Origin: Alnus glutinosa
Lineage: Eukaryota; Streptophyta; Magnoliopsida; Fagales; Betulaceae
Assembly: GCF_958979055.1 (NCBI RefSeq)
Contig: NC_084888.1
Location: 3,366,001-3,430,000 of the forward strand
Length of the DNA: 64,000 nucleotides
Direction of reading: 5' to 3'
In this document: piece after piece, positions 12,689 through 25,389 of the stretch
Numbering within the stretch: the stretch's first letter is position 1
Layout of the letters: every line of letters begins with the position of its first letter
Notes under the pieces: model-generated
Database searches by the model: none
What the model was told of the DNA's origin: nothing
What the model saw: the letters and a program-made list of their open reading frames with translations, nothing else
Made by a program: the position numbers and the translations under genes

Positions 12689-13433
12689 TATATATATATA
12701 TATATATATATCCACCTTTTGAGTTGCATGAGGACTTGGTCAAAGACGCACTCGTCTAGAACACTTGGTAACCAACGAACGGAGTCTAAATTTGATTTCA
12801 AGTAGTCTCAGAGAGTCACAGAGTGACAGTGGCAGTACATCCGGTAAAGTTTTTATAATTTTCATGCGCGAAGATGCACTGGACACTAAAATGGCAGCTA
12901 TGATCGACCCCATTGCGTCATGCTACGAAAACCTGAGACACCCAAGCGGGAAAATGCCTGGGACCCTTCTGAGTTCTGACTCTCAGCACTGTTAATGTTT
13001 TTTCAAAAAAACAATGAAAATTGACAATTCCCCAACTCATCTTTCTGCACGGTGGGACCAAAGAACAGCGCAAGCCTGTCGCACAGCCTTTTCGGCAAAC
13101 CCAATGGACCCACCGCCCCATACGACTGCACCTCCCCACACCAACAACGCGTGCTTCCATGTCCACCCGGACCACCCCTCTCCTTCTCTCTCTCTTCCTT
13201 TTTTCATTTTTATTTTTATTTTTTTATTTTTTTCCTTTCCCTAATGGAGTATTCTATTCTGACCAGCAAGTTTCGTTTAAACTAACAAGCATATGATCAT
13301 CCTTGTTGATAACTCGATAGTAGTTTTAAGAAAGAGAACAAAAAATTGTTCCTTCTTGATAAGTACGAATAAACATGCACATTGTCCAGGTTCTCTCTAG
13401 CTCACAAGGAGAAATAATTGTTAGACAACTCTC

Positions 13434-13550
13434 GACATAATTTTTGTATAACTTCAACAAAATTTTTAGAAATTAATTATTAGATTTTTTATTTTTTTTC
13501 TTACATGTAGGTCTTACATATTTTGTTGAAGTTGTACAGAAGTTATAAGC
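13434..13550. repeat. small fold-back
   Basis: TTTTTGTATAACTTCAACAA on the left pairs with TTGTTGAAGTTGTACAGAA on the right around an AT-rich loop. It looks like a degenerate MITE; no target duplication was recognised. Confidence 0.5.
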
Positions 13551-13582
13551 GTACGTATCATATTTCTATGACAAATAGGTTA

Positions 13583-13765
13583 GAGATATGATTCTTCACT
13601 ATCTAAATATACAACTTTTCACCACATTGTCTATGTGATAAGGTGGTCATCCATTAGCTTTAGAGCTTTTTTATTTTTAAAAAATAAAATAAGGTGGGGG
13701 ACCACCTTGCCACATAAACAAGGTGGTGAAAAGTTGTATATTTAGATGCTGAATAATCATATCTC
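13583..13765. mobile_element. Mutator-type MITE with perfect 9-bp TSD
   Basis: The terminal inverted repeats are GAGATATGATT and AATCATATCTC, followed inwards by a long arm with AAATATACAACTTTTCACCA. The identical 9-mer AATAGGTTA flanks both ends (13574-13582 and 13766-13774). A 9-bp duplication is diagnostic of the Mutator superfamily. The element is 183 bp and non-coding. It has the same arm as the hairpin at 12586-12688, so the two form one family. Confidence 0.88.
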
Positions 13766-13875
13766 AATAGGTTAATGGGTTTTAAAAGTGATCTATCTCT
13801 TTGTAAACTAACCAGCTCTCAATAGGTTAATGGGTTTTAAAAGTGATCTATCTCTTTGTAAACTAACCAGCTCCA
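13766..13875. repeat. perfect 55-bp tandem duplication
   Basis: Units 13766-13820 and 13821-13875 are nearly identical. Each starts with AATAGGTTAATGGG, so the duplicated unit begins exactly with the right target duplication of the adjacent MITE. Both copies are preceded by CTC. Confidence 0.9.
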
Positions 13876-16624
13876 AACAATCGATCCAAAATTCATTTAA
13901 CTTAACATGTCAATACTAATTATATAACGACACGTGTCCAATTTGCTTAGTCGCTATCAATTAGAATTGGACAGGTTGAAATTGGGATATGTATTATTTT
14001 TTTAAGATTCACAATTTTTTACACGATTCGCGAACTCTAGATTAATTCATTAGCGAGTTAGGGTTGAGAGATATAATCCGTTTATTTAGGTCGAGTTATG
14101 GTTAACATATATAGTCTTATACTCATGTCTCTACGAATCTAACACACGATATAAGGGCCGACAATTGTTAACACAACGCACAAACTCGACACGAATCAAA
14201 CACAAAATTAACATGTTAGAATTAAGGGGTTTAATCCCTTTAATTAAATTGGTCAGGTTATGCTCGACCTCTATAGTATTATAAACTTGATACGTGAACA
14301 CAAATTACCAACCATGTGCCATTGTGTGCTCTTTTGGAACATGTTGTTGGGCAAATTATACTTCCCTAGAGCTAGCTGAGCCCATATCCAAGCTGAGGGC
14401 CTAGTAGGTCTGACTGAACTGATTCGACCTGCTCAGTTCCCACCGTCCCTGATATTTATTACAGGGTCTTGTGAATGGATCGTCTCGGAAGTATCCCGCC
14501 TTGGATATGCTCTCAAGATATATTGAATGGTCTCGGGTATCCCTCTTAGAGTCGTCTTTAAGTCAATTTGAATGTTACTTGAAGACTATGATTGAAATTT
14601 GTGAGATAAGATTTGACCACGTAAACTCATATAAAGCTGCAAAAGGACTCTATCTAGAGTTTTGCAGGATAGAGCCGTATCCCACAAAATATGGAATAAG
14701 ATGATTATATCTATCTAAAGTTAATTGAAAGAAGTATTAAAACTCAAATTGGACTCCTAGAAAGATAAGTTCGATCCTATACAATATAGGAATCAGACTC
14801 CTAATAAAATTACATTAGTAAAATCCAGTAATCTTAAAACTGTGTGTCTATAAATAGGTTGCTACCCCAGGTATAAAATTACCATCAAATCTCTGAATTT
14901 ACTCTATTTTCAATACTCCAAAATTTATGTATCAAAACTGATTTAGGCATTGGAGTGGGGAAAGTTGGCACCTCCAATAAGCTGCTTATTGTTTTGCAGA
15001 TTTAGGATAAGGCTAATCACAATGTGACATGTTTCCATACCGAAAACTGTACGAAAACACATGCCAATCTCAACAAATACAGGTGTTACTAAAATTATAA
15101 CCAAACCAATATACAAAACTAATATCTAAGCAAATCCATCAGTTTGCAAATTCATGCCATGGAATTGGATCTAGCTGTTCCAATCTGTCTTACATGCAAC
15201 TACAGCTAAACAATGACGACAGGTATCCCAAAACAATAGGAGATTAATCTTATCCAAGCACATATGGGGTGGAGGATTGTGTAAGGTACATTTTTGTATT
15301 TTTCTTTTCTTTTTTGAGCTGGGGTCCACTTACTTGGACCATCCGTCCATTTGATTAATCCCACACCCACGTGGCCAATTAAGGCCTATATCATTTTGTG
15401 CCGGATCTTCCAATAGGTTCGCCTAACCACTAGCACCATCTTACATTGTACAGGTAGATAAAACCCACGATCTCATTCTTTAAATGATTTTCCTTGTATC
15501 GAAAATTTAATGCATCTGGACTGTTGGATTTTCAGATCCTGTGGCCAGTTCTTGGCTTTTGCCTTTTGGACTGTTGCAATTGGTACCCACTCATCGTACA
15601 GTCCTGATCTATTTGTCGGCGGGGCAGATATGTCACCCTAAGCTCCTCCCTATTCATGATGCTAGTGCTACATAGGGTAATACTTATATTTTTATATTAT
15701 AATGCCTAATATTTTTATTCGTCAAATTTTCTCCTGCATGTCATGCTTCTAAGATATCAAGAAAATGGATGATTAAGAACTATCTCATTATTAAAAAAAA
15801 AAAAAAAAAAAAAAAATCAGTTTTTAAAATTTTGTTTATTATTTTTTTTGTATAAATTTTTGTTATTTTATATTTTTTAATAATTTTTTTAGTTTTTATT
15901 TTATTTTAATAATTTTATGAATGATATTTTTGTCATTAGAAAGACATTGGCATTTTTTAGTAGTTTAGGAGAGACATTAACATAATTGGTAGTTTGAGAG
16001 AGATATTGACAATAAGGTGGTAGCTTGAGGAGGTTATCTGTACTTTTTTCTTTTTCTAAAAAAAAAAATAAAAAAGTTTTAAGCATGGTTGGAACTACAT
16101 GCCACACAGTGTCTTCCCCAATTTTTAACTTTTTTTTAAATACCCATATAATCATTTTGAAATCAAATTTTAACCCCCTCTCTCCCTCCCCAATTTTTAT
16201 TTTTTTTTAGTTTACACTCAAACCTGAAATTCTAGTTCTATTCCTAGTTTAAAGCATATTAAATGTATTAATGTTATGGATTTGATATCAAAGAATATTA
16301 GATTTATATGAAATTCCATTACGTACAATAACCATGGAGAGAACATATAGGGAAATTAGTGTTTTTATTATGAATTTATTTACAAACTGACATGGCAGTC
16401 TATAATTGATGATTAGATGTAATTATAAAGAAAAAAAAATGACTCATTAATTTAATTAGTTAGTAACTTACCTGTTCACCATATACCCTTAATCATTTCA
16501 TCACTTATAATGCCAATTTATAAAGAAATTTGTAGTAACCCAAGCATTTTTGTATAATCTTACAAAATACTAATCAAATCTAAATTTATTAAGTTACATA
16601 AGGTGTAATTAGTTGGAACTAAGC

Positions 16625-16660
<36 letters not shown>

Positions 16661-17090
16661 TGTGGACTTATATATTATGCGCAGCTCATAATTGAGACAA
16701 CTGTTGCTTGCAATTTATACTATTCTTGGGTGCATGTGATTCACCTTGGCAGGCTAAGCTGTTCCTCCGATGATTGTCTTGAGCAATGCAAGGCCTTGTG
16801 ATCCTCAAAAATTATATAATGAGAAATAATATAATTATTAGGTACGCCTTTGTTATTATATTCAATTTAATGTTATCTGCATTGCTGGACCTGTCTCAGG
16901 CATCTCTTTCACAAAACTTGAATCACATTGGCTGAAGCACTGGGATTTGTTTGGCATGCCTCAAACCCCAAATGCAACGAGCGCTTTGGTTTCTGTGTGG
17001 GAGAGAGAATCTTAAAGCCCTTCAACAGTTCTCTTTTCTTTTCTTTTTTTTTTTTTTAAGTTTTTTCTTTCAAGTATATACTGATGGGGA
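13876..17090. other. intergenic, no gene seen
   Basis: No supportable coding sequence. It contains poly-A (15795-15816) and a perfect (AAT)n microsatellite at 16627-16661. The segment 14440-14900 (TATAAATAGG near 14850) may be an LTR scrap, but no paired LTR or coding domain is visible. Confidence 0.5.
16627..16661. repeat. (AAT)n microsatellite
   Basis: About eleven uninterrupted ATA/AAT triplets; a likely length-polymorphic marker. Confidence 0.95.
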
Positions 17091-17159
17091 ATGTGAAGGC
17101 AAGGTCTTTCTCTATCTAAAGAAAGCTATTGCTCAAGCTGGGGTGTGATAAGGAGCTTT

Positions 17160-17462
17160 CTGCCATTCACTGGAAGAGTCCTTTTTGCTTCGCTTCTTCT
17201 TCTTCTTCCTCTGATCAGAACAACAGAAATTGTGATCTTCGCAGCTCATGAAACTGTTACAGGTCAGAAGAGTCACTCTCATCTATTTTAGAAACCTTTT
17301 GTGTATGAATTCAATGTTGTGGAGAGTAGTAAAAGCTACAGTGTGGGTACAGAAACTTGTTTTGCCTCGTTTTTATCATATCATTCCTAGTCAAAATGAT
17401 GCATTTGTGTGTGTAAATATTTAACAAGTCGATCTCCACAGGACATGTTCTCTCCAACCCCT

Positions 17463-17500
<38 letters not shown>

Positions 17501-18526
17501 ACCAGCAAATGGTAATTGGATTGAAGTCATGATTTGATATTTCCGTGATAGTTTATGCAGAGATTTTCACACTGAAATATGAAAATTATGAAGAGATTAT
17601 TTAGTTGATGTAATGAAAAAATTAATATGAAAGACTATATTGAATGAAAGATTGTCTTCTATTCTATCATGTTGTAACTTTCTTATACAGCAAATTAAGC
17701 GAGAACCTTCTCTCTATGATCTGAATACACAAGTTCAACATGTAAGAAAGAATTATATCTAAGAAGTTGATGAATTCAGTGTGCTGATATTGTAATTCCT
17801 TAAAGTCCTAAAGGGTTTTATTCTCAATAAAATTCAGTTGAATTGAAGCAAGACAGAGTACCCGCTGCGCTGGCAGAGTACCAAGCAAAACAGTTGAATG
17901 GTTTGTTTTGTTTGTTGTACTATTGTTCCCAAACCAAAGCAGTGTCTGTAATTATGTAATACGTTACGTGGCCGTATATAACGTTCACAATATCGTGTTT
18001 TTTGAATAGGAAAGAAAGCTCTCTGACCACTGATATAAAAGGTTAAAAGAGAAAAAGAAAAAGTCTTGGCTAAGTACTTAATGTGCAACCATTATTGTGC
18101 TGATAGATATGAAAACCTGTCATGTGGGAAGATATTTCATATGGGAAATTATTGTTGTGGCCCAAAATGACCCAATCGAAGAAGAACAAGAGAAGAAACG
18201 GACAAATTATACTGAAAAGGTGTAGATCTTATCAACCCATATCCATTGCTGTTTGAAACTCATTAAACAATGCTAGTGCTATACCCTCTCTGTACAGAAA
18301 GAATTCTATAATTGGTATTAGCTTTTAACCTCAGCGGGTTTTCCTCAATCCACAGGTAAAGGTGTAAGGAAGTATTTCGCCGGAGAGATATGGGATCAAG
18401 ATGCAGATATATCTGAGTGCAAGTTCTTGAAAATGAAGTTGTCTCAACTCTTACTTTTCTAGCATATTCTTGGGGTAGATCAGCAGTCTAACACAGCAGT
18501 GTGCGCACAAGCTATATTAATCTTCA
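17160..18526 (+). other. probable 5' leader and leader introns of the 18527 gene
   Basis: Candidate non-coding exon borders are visible: a donor after CTGTTACAG at about 17262 and an acceptor TCCACAG at about 18355. The 1.3 kb upstream of the ATG contains no other gene, and the pyrimidine-rich TTCTTCTTCTTCCTCTG around 17200 is typical of a plant 5' UTR. This is inference only; transcript data would decide. Confidence 0.35.
17461..17497. repeat. (TC)n microsatellite
   Basis: A CT/TC dinucleotide run, probably within the first (leader) intron of the downstream gene. Confidence 0.9.
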
Positions 18527-19262
18527 ATGGAGAAGCATCTTAAGCCGTATGACAGAGAAAACATGAGATTGGCCATGCTAAAACATGAAGAAACATTCAA
18601 GGAGCAGGTACTTCATATAGTACTTTTAACTCATCCATCCTCAAGGACATTTCTTTTTCATGCTTAGTTGAGTTGTTTTAAATCGTGAGAATGAATGAAT
18701 GATGTTGCAGGTATATGAACTTCATCGATTATATCAGATCCAGAAGATGTTGATGAAAAACACTGAAAGCAGCAGGCCAAACGGAGGGAGTCAAGAACCA
18801 TGGAATTTGAAGACTAATCATCATCGTGATGCACAACACAAGCCACAAAGGAAACTTGATCTGGAAAGGCCTGCTGAGGAGTATATTGCAGAATCAGACG
18901 GTGATAGAGTGTTAGAGATTATAGACGAAAGTGAGATTGAACTAACTCTGGGCCCCTCAAGTTACAACCGGAGGAAGAAACCTGAGACTCCACTAACATC
19001 GGATTCGGGACCAAGCTTCTCTTCTTCTTCAACTGGATCTAGCCACATAAATAGGACAAATTCCTGGACCCATCAGAGGATAGATACAACAAGAGAAGAA
19101 TTAAATGGCTACAAAGTGGGGCTTGTCAAGGTTCCTGACATGACATCCGGGTGCCATAGCAGAAGTAAAAACAATATTGATCATGTGGAAGAACAATTAA
19201 GACAGGAGAGGCTAAACCAGCCTCCTTGGTTTTTCCAAGTGTTGAGTTTGAACATGACATGA
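18527..19262 (+). CDS. conserved plant protein of unknown function (DUF863-like N-terminus)
   Basis: Two exons, 18527-18607 and 18711-19262, join across a GT-AG intron in phase 0 to give 210 residues. The first 40 or so residues (MEKHLKPYDRENMRLAMLKH, then EETFKEQVYELHRLYQIQKM) match the N-terminal helical motif shared by plant DUF863 proteins and a family of short relatives. The middle is acidic (ESDGDRVLEIIDESEIELTL), followed by a Ser-rich stretch and a conserved end QPPWFFQVLSLNMT. No signal peptide, membrane segment or enzyme motif is seen; ELTLGPSSY recalls an EAR-like LxLxL patch but does not match it strictly. The intron splits the conserved helix, which supports the model. Function is unknown, and I assign none. 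The start was chosen because it precedes the conserved motif directly and the exon 1 donor is in frame. Confidence 0.85.
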
Positions 19263-21850
19263 AAATAATTCTTCCAAGTCGATATGATGAGATTTCAAAC
19301 TCTTATCAACTAATTCCATGATGGATGTTTGTGTGGAATTTTCTGCTTAGTTTTTAGTGGAAGGGGTGATCGATGGTGTCTTGTGTAAAGCGATTCCCCT
19401 GGCTTGAAAATCCATCATAATTTACGAGTGACCTGATTTTATGTTTTTCAATCAGTCATATCCATAAATCATCATCATCAATATTGCCAAAGCCATTTAA
19501 AAGTGTCTTTGATTGAGTTAATAGACAAAACTCTCCATCCTTTAAGATTCCTGGCGAGGCTTCAAACAAAGAACAACTATCAGCCATCAGGGGTTTAACT
19601 TTGCATGATATGTAGTCAGATTTTCCACTATCTTAATGGGCAGTTTACAGAATGAATAGTATCTAGACCAATATTCTGAATTCTGTAACAGCTAATAATG
19701 TTGCTGCACTTCACAGCAGCTATTTAAATAAATACTGGAAACAATCTTGAGGCCCGAGGAACCTGAACCCAAGGAAGGCTGTTGCCTCTGTACTTGCAGT
19801 ATTCATGGACCACCATCATGACTCTATTGCGTGGGATTTCTTTGGATCGATGAACTAGAATTGCCATTGGATCAAAGCAGGTACGAGGAATCTCTCAACA
19901 ATGTGGTTTTAACTTCCTCAAACAAACATGTTGGTGACTCCAGCTGATCTTTTACTCTCTTTAATGTTCAATACCGTCCACCCAGAACAAGCATGAGTTT
20001 AGGTTCTATGACGATTACTGATTAGCCTCAGCATCGACGTGCACTACACTAGGCTGTCCCTCGAGCTATTCTTTTCAAAAAAGCTTTTTGTCAGAAAGGT
20101 TTTAATAATTTAAATACAGACCCCACTAAATGCTATTATGTATAGGATAGTGTAATTCGTACATCCTCTGAGTAGTCTCTTATCTATATATCATTAGCAT
20201 CATGTCCAATTGTCATATCTGTGAACTTGATCTCAAAATCAACGGTATGGACGAGATATATGAAGATAACCATTTCCTTATCAGATATTGCAGCCCAGTG
20301 TCCATAAGGTCAATTTTAGGTTGGGTAATTTCCAGTTTCATGGTAACAAGTGACTTTGACCCACCTGCAGACTTACTAGTTGGCTGCCATGCAACAGTGC
20401 AAGTCAATAAGAAGACTAATTGAGTCATCCTAACTCCATACGGTCTTGATTTACTGTTAAAATTATCTTCATTGAGTAAACTAGCAAATAATTACTTGCA
20501 ACTCAAACACAGGCAGAGAAGAGAAAAAGGGGGGGGCGGGGGGGGGGGGGGGGGGGGGGGGGGCGCTTTAAAACATCGGGTTCTTTTGTTTTTGGGGATA
20601 AATATTTGGGTCTTTCTTTTAGGATTAGGAGCTCTTTTCATATTTTTGCAATTATGTTAGGTTTTAGTATTGACAAATTCAGTGTTAAAACACATGATTT
20701 GGATTGTAATACTTTAGATTTGGTTTAGGGTTGAGTCGGTACAATATAGGATTCAAGAAGAGATGGAATTGAAAGTTTGATCGATCTAAGTTCGATTGCA
20801 TTAGGTTTGATCGAAGGCATGCAACAATTTAATTCAACTTCCAGAATGCCTCGAACAAAGTTTTGTTCGAAGGGCATTCAAACGAGAGGATCTCAAAATG
20901 CGTCTATTAAAATGTTGTTTTAATCCTGCTTGATCGTTGTTGTGCGAATTTGTGAAATCTTAATGTTGAATCAATTCAATCGGCTACCAACAAAATTAAT
21001 TGTTAGACAGCTTCGTTTTAAAATTCTCCCTATCTATATAAGCTTAATGACCTACGATTTTCACACATACACGGTTCTTGAGCCTAATAAGTGTCAAACC
21101 TTCGCTTTGTTTTATCTTCGTCTTTCAAACCACATAAAAGCTTACAGCCACCAAAGTTTTGTGTTGAAGCAAACAAAGTTTGTTAGTGAAGGTGATCATT
21201 GTAGAGGAAGGCTGAAGGTTCAGGTCGTTTGTCGAAGTTGCAAGTTGAGTCAAGGTCTACAAAAGTTTTTTAAGTTGACTAGTTGTAAACCAAATCTTCT
21301 ATAACGAATGCCTTTTGGGTTGATTTGCCCTTAGAGTAGTTTTTACTTTTAAGGAGTTCTTAGAAAGGTTCCACTCCGTTACCAAAATCTCTATGTTAAT
21401 TTATTTTATGCTTGCTTTGATTTTGGTATTGATATCTATCTTTATGGTGTTTGGTTTTAAAGTTGATAACTTTGTTAATCGTTATCACGTTTGGTAATCT
21501 GGGATTTTTACAACCGGGTCTAAGGTGTATTTTTCAAATTATTTTCCAACACCAACAATACTTTGGAGAATAAATGCAAGTCCAGTTTTAGTTTATGCTT
21601 TCCTAGACTAACTTTTCCAACCCCCAATAACAGTGAAATATTGAATTTTATTTTCCTTCTTTTCCACCATTTCCGTCACGAGCCAATTGAGTCTAGTGTA
21701 ATTGAATATTTACTACTATACTCAAAAGGAACTGCTTAATTTCCAATTCTATAGCAAGAAGCCCTGGACCTGGAAAGATGGCAGTTAGGCAGCAACTCAA
21801 GTAATGTTCTACTCAACACTGACTTCTTTTATGCATCTACTTTGTATTAT
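19263..21850. other. intergenic, possible LTR scrap
   Basis: No recognisable gene. It contains a poly-G tract (20529-20563). Between about 20680 and 21555 there is a segment with TATCTATATAAGC at 21031-21043 and an end CCAACACCAACA, which could be a solo LTR, but matching ends and a target duplication were not found. Its 124-codon open frame (20930-21304) has no family resemblance. Confidence 0.4.
20529..20563. repeat. poly-G tract
   Basis: Roughly 34 G with one C, following AGAAAAAGG. Such a run can form G-quadruplexes and is prone to length errors in sequencing. Confidence 0.95.
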
Positions 21851-22037
21851 AGACTTAAGGTTCTTGAGGAAAACATAGAGTGACATATAATTTACAACGA
21901 TTTTACACAAATAAAACAGAATGAGGGAAAAAAGCAGGCAGAAGCTGCTAGTCCTCTTCTCAAGCCTTAAAAGCCAAGCAACAATGACACTATAAACATC
22001 ACAGACTGCTAAAAGAGCTTAAAGACAAACTAACGTC

Positions 22038-25000
22038 TTAAGATATGGAATGCCGACGATCCCTGCTGGGTTTTGTCAAACCTTTCCTATTGGGAGGCGT
22101 GAGACTATCAGCTAGTGAAAAAGGAGAAAGCCGCCCAAGTTTTTTGGACACAGAGCTCATAAATGATTTTCGAGGCAGAGGAGGCTTATCAGCAGATGGC
22201 TTAGTGTTTCGCATTGGACTGCTTGCTGCTGATATGAGTGGGGATTTTTCAATTTCTTTCAGCCTCATTTTCATTTTCAGTAGCTCTATTTTAAGGTCCT
22301 CATTCTCTCTTCGTAAGCTGGAGAGCTCATCAGAAATTGGAAGGATATCAGTGGAGTATACATTTACTTTGGAAGAAAGAGCAGAAGAATCCCCACCCAT
22401 AAGGCTGTCGTTCATGACATCTCTAAGGCGTTGTTGCTCATAATAAAGCACTTGAACCACAGTTTGAACAGGAAGCCGGTCGTTCTGAGCAGCATGTGCA
22501 CAAGCCTCCCGAGATAGTTTCTGACAGTCCATCAGGCTGCAAACTTTCTTTCTCTCCATGTCACTTAAAGCAGGATGAGCCTGTAAATTACAAACAAAAC
22601 GGCAGGTGGATAAACAAGGACAAATAAACACTGAGACTCCAGATTTCCTCGGTTCATTTTAAATTTCAATTTTATCAATACTTGTTTCTTGTAATTTGAA
22701 CAAATATATATATATATATCCTTGAGCACATATAATGTCTAGACCTTTGACATTTTATATAGATTTGAACAAAATGATCAATAACAAAATTTCAAAATGG
22801 CTTGATATCAATTCTAAGCATTTTGACAATACTCTAGTTTACATTGGAGTTAAGGCATGATATGGTATTAAGGTCTATAACAATTCCAAATGCTTAAAGA
22901 AGATGCTGTAAGAGATAAGGAGCTTGTTTGCCAAAACCCAGGTAGCAATAGCAGATAGAGCACCATGTTGATGATTTTCTTTTTCATTTCCTTCATATGA
23001 CAAAAAGATCTATAAGAATCACTACATAATGAAAGCAATATAGACACTAAATTTACTGAGAAGCTGTACAAGAAGGGATTTGAAAGTAGGAGACTGCACC
23101 TTTAGGTAGATATCTACGGCTCTGTACATCCCATCTTCTGTTACCCTTGATTGTTCCGGTATAAGTTCAGCAAGAGCATTGAACCTTGAAACAGATAAGT
23201 TACGATCAGACGCTATTTCAGCAAGATAATTCTCCATTAGCTTCCCAACCCGTTCCATATCACTTGGTGGAAGAGAAACATACACATCATCTGCATTGTA
23301 GCCCAAACGGCTCCCTTCCAGTTCAAATTCAAGGAAATTCATCATGATCCGCTGCACTGTGTCCACGTCAAACAACGTGTCCCCGGTAAAGGAATACGCA
23401 GGAATCAAGAGATCATCCAAAACAGCCTGCCCCAATTGCGTGCCCATCCTCTTTTCCAAGTCAAGCCGGCAAGCAACTGTTGTCTCAAGATATATTGCAG
23501 CTCGAAGCAGCATAGAGAGAAAGCTAACAGACATTGTGTTCTTTTCCCTTGGCAAAAGGCTCACTATTGTTTCTAATACAACCCTCTTCTCGTGCTCTTG
23601 TCGTGGCTCAATCTTCTTCCTTCCCTTTCCAAATATTGCCTACAACATCAATGAATTCAGGCTTAGAGTACCTTTGGGTTTGCACAATTTCTAGAAATTC
23701 AGTTAAGCATTTGATAAAATTGTAGTTTGACCTTCTATAAAATCATGCATTTTCAAAACGCACCTTCTTACTTGCGATTTAAAAACACATATTTTTATAC
23801 GTTTTTCAATCGTAATTTTTTAAAAAATACACTCCAAAACAATACAATTTCTATGATTTGGTTTAAAATCGTACATTTAGTTTGAGAAATCGCAAAAAAT
23901 GTATAGTTTAAAACCAGACAAAGGGAAAGATTTGTATGTTTTTAGGGTAGCATCTCACCAAACCTCGTAGAGATTTCTGTGCATAGAGCATAAGTATTGG
24001 ACCAAGAGCATATTGCTTAAACCCTCTTGCAATCATTGCAACCAGAACTCGCTGAAAGATATCAATTCTAAAAACAGTCAAATCCTCAGCCCACCAAGCA
24101 ACAATGGACTTTGGATGAGACACTGAAGAAGAAATCGCACCCTCATTGACACTCTCATCCCTGCTTGACATACAGAACTGGCTATCTTTGCAGGCTGTAA
24201 ATGAGATGGCATCTATGCATCGGCTCACCAGTTTTACTCTCTCTGCTATTGGAAGGAGGTTTTCCGACATATGTAAAACAGAAACCGCCCCTGTGAGGCT
24301 CTTAAGTGCCACCTCGTTCACGTAGGCTTCAGTTCTTCCCACTAAGTTTCCGACAGCATAGTCCTCGGTCATCTCTAGATACTCTGCCACGCATCGGAGG
24401 ATGGCAATGTTGTCTATTGCTATCTCAAAATTTATTCCATAGCAGAATTTAGCTGCAAGTTCGAATGCTTCTGCTCCGCCCGGGACTTCGTGGAGTTCAA
24501 TGACAGAAAGATCTGCATCACTAGACTCTGACACCAGTTTTCTTATGTATCCACACTTTGAGACTAATGGAAACTGCAATTGAAGTGAGTAAGAAACAGT
24601 AAAATTCACTACAGATTGTGATTTGATTGAATTTGTTGTTACCGTGCACAACGATGATGAGAAATAAGGAATCGAAAAGAGAGAAAGCAAGAGAAAAATA
24701 ATACAAAATTTACATGGTTCGACAATTTGCCAACGTCTAAAGAGTGTGGCTATATTCAATGATATGACTTAGGGTTAAGCATAAAATATTTATAGCAAAG
24801 AGAATATGAGCCAACAGAATTAGATTCTTGTTGCTTCTCAATGTTTCTTGGACTTACAAAAGCTTACAAACAGCAAAAGGCATAGAAAGTTAGATCATAG
24901 GATACTCCTACCAAGTGTTCTTAGCTCTTACTACTGTTGATTCTATAAGATTATTTGATACTTGAAACTGAAAAGCTAGAGTTAAGATTAGATTGCACCT

Positions 25001-25389
25001 TATGCAAGGAAAATGAATCTCCTCCAACATGAATGGTAACGTCGCTCGGGATCTCCTGGGAGAAAATCCTGAAAAAATTTCAAGACACCATCTTCAATTT
25101 TTCTCCCGCTTAATTTTTCTTCCAAGAAATTCCCCCAAACATAAAAGATAACAGACACGATTTCTCACTGACTAAGAACAAATCCAGTACAGCCTTTAGA
25201 TAAGACAAAAAGAAAAGAAGCAAACCATTCGCTGGTTCTCTTCAGGGCAGTGGAAAGGAGTTCTTTCTTAGAAGACATGTTAGCAGTGGTGGGTGCAGCC
25301 TCTTCCTGATCTCGATCCATCATGGCAGCTGAGACTGAGGCACCTTTCTTCATTGTCATTTCTCCATCAAATAGTGGATGATGAAGCAA
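22038..25389 (-). CDS. SR1IP1: BTB/POZ-NPH3 domain protein, SR1IP1-like
   Basis: Plant NPH3/RPT2-family protein, the presumed substrate adaptor of a CUL3 ubiquitin ligase. Five exons join in frame: 25389-25226, 25068-24999, 24573-23959, 23639-23100 and 22580-22038, giving 643 residues. The BTB domain spans roughly residues 63-165 (SDVTIHVGGDSFSLHKFPLV to about residue 165). The NPH3 domain starts near WWAEDLTVFRID (238-249), continues through LMLYAQKSLRGL and LLPREKN, and ends near VQVLYYEQQRLR (about 505-516). A coiled coil with heptads (SSLRRENEDLKIELLKMKMR) is at about 550-573. The tail is basic and ends KPSRDRRHSIS, a feature I know from Arabidopsis At5g67385 (SR1IP1), a negative regulator of the calmodulin-binding factor SR1/CAMTA3. 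The donor of exon 1 is a weak GTTTGC. The exact start is uncertain because several in-frame ATGs (25389 and after) precede the conserved SSKKELLSTALKRTSEW. No lesion was seen. Assignment to family is secure; orthology to SR1IP1 is likely. Confidence 0.9.

Noticed and set aside
16613-16801. 62-codon frame with an Asn run
   Set aside because: The Asn run is the (AAT)n microsatellite read in frame; nothing else supports coding.
20930-21304. 124-codon open frame on the plus strand
   Set aside because: No family motif; it overlaps a possible LTR scrap and contains a TATA-like sequence in the frame, so it is more likely regulatory repeat DNA than a gene.
20680-21555. solo LTR
   Set aside because: A TATA-like box and a CA end are present, but matching terminal dinucleotides with inverted repeats and a 5-bp duplication could not be found; left as a possibility only.
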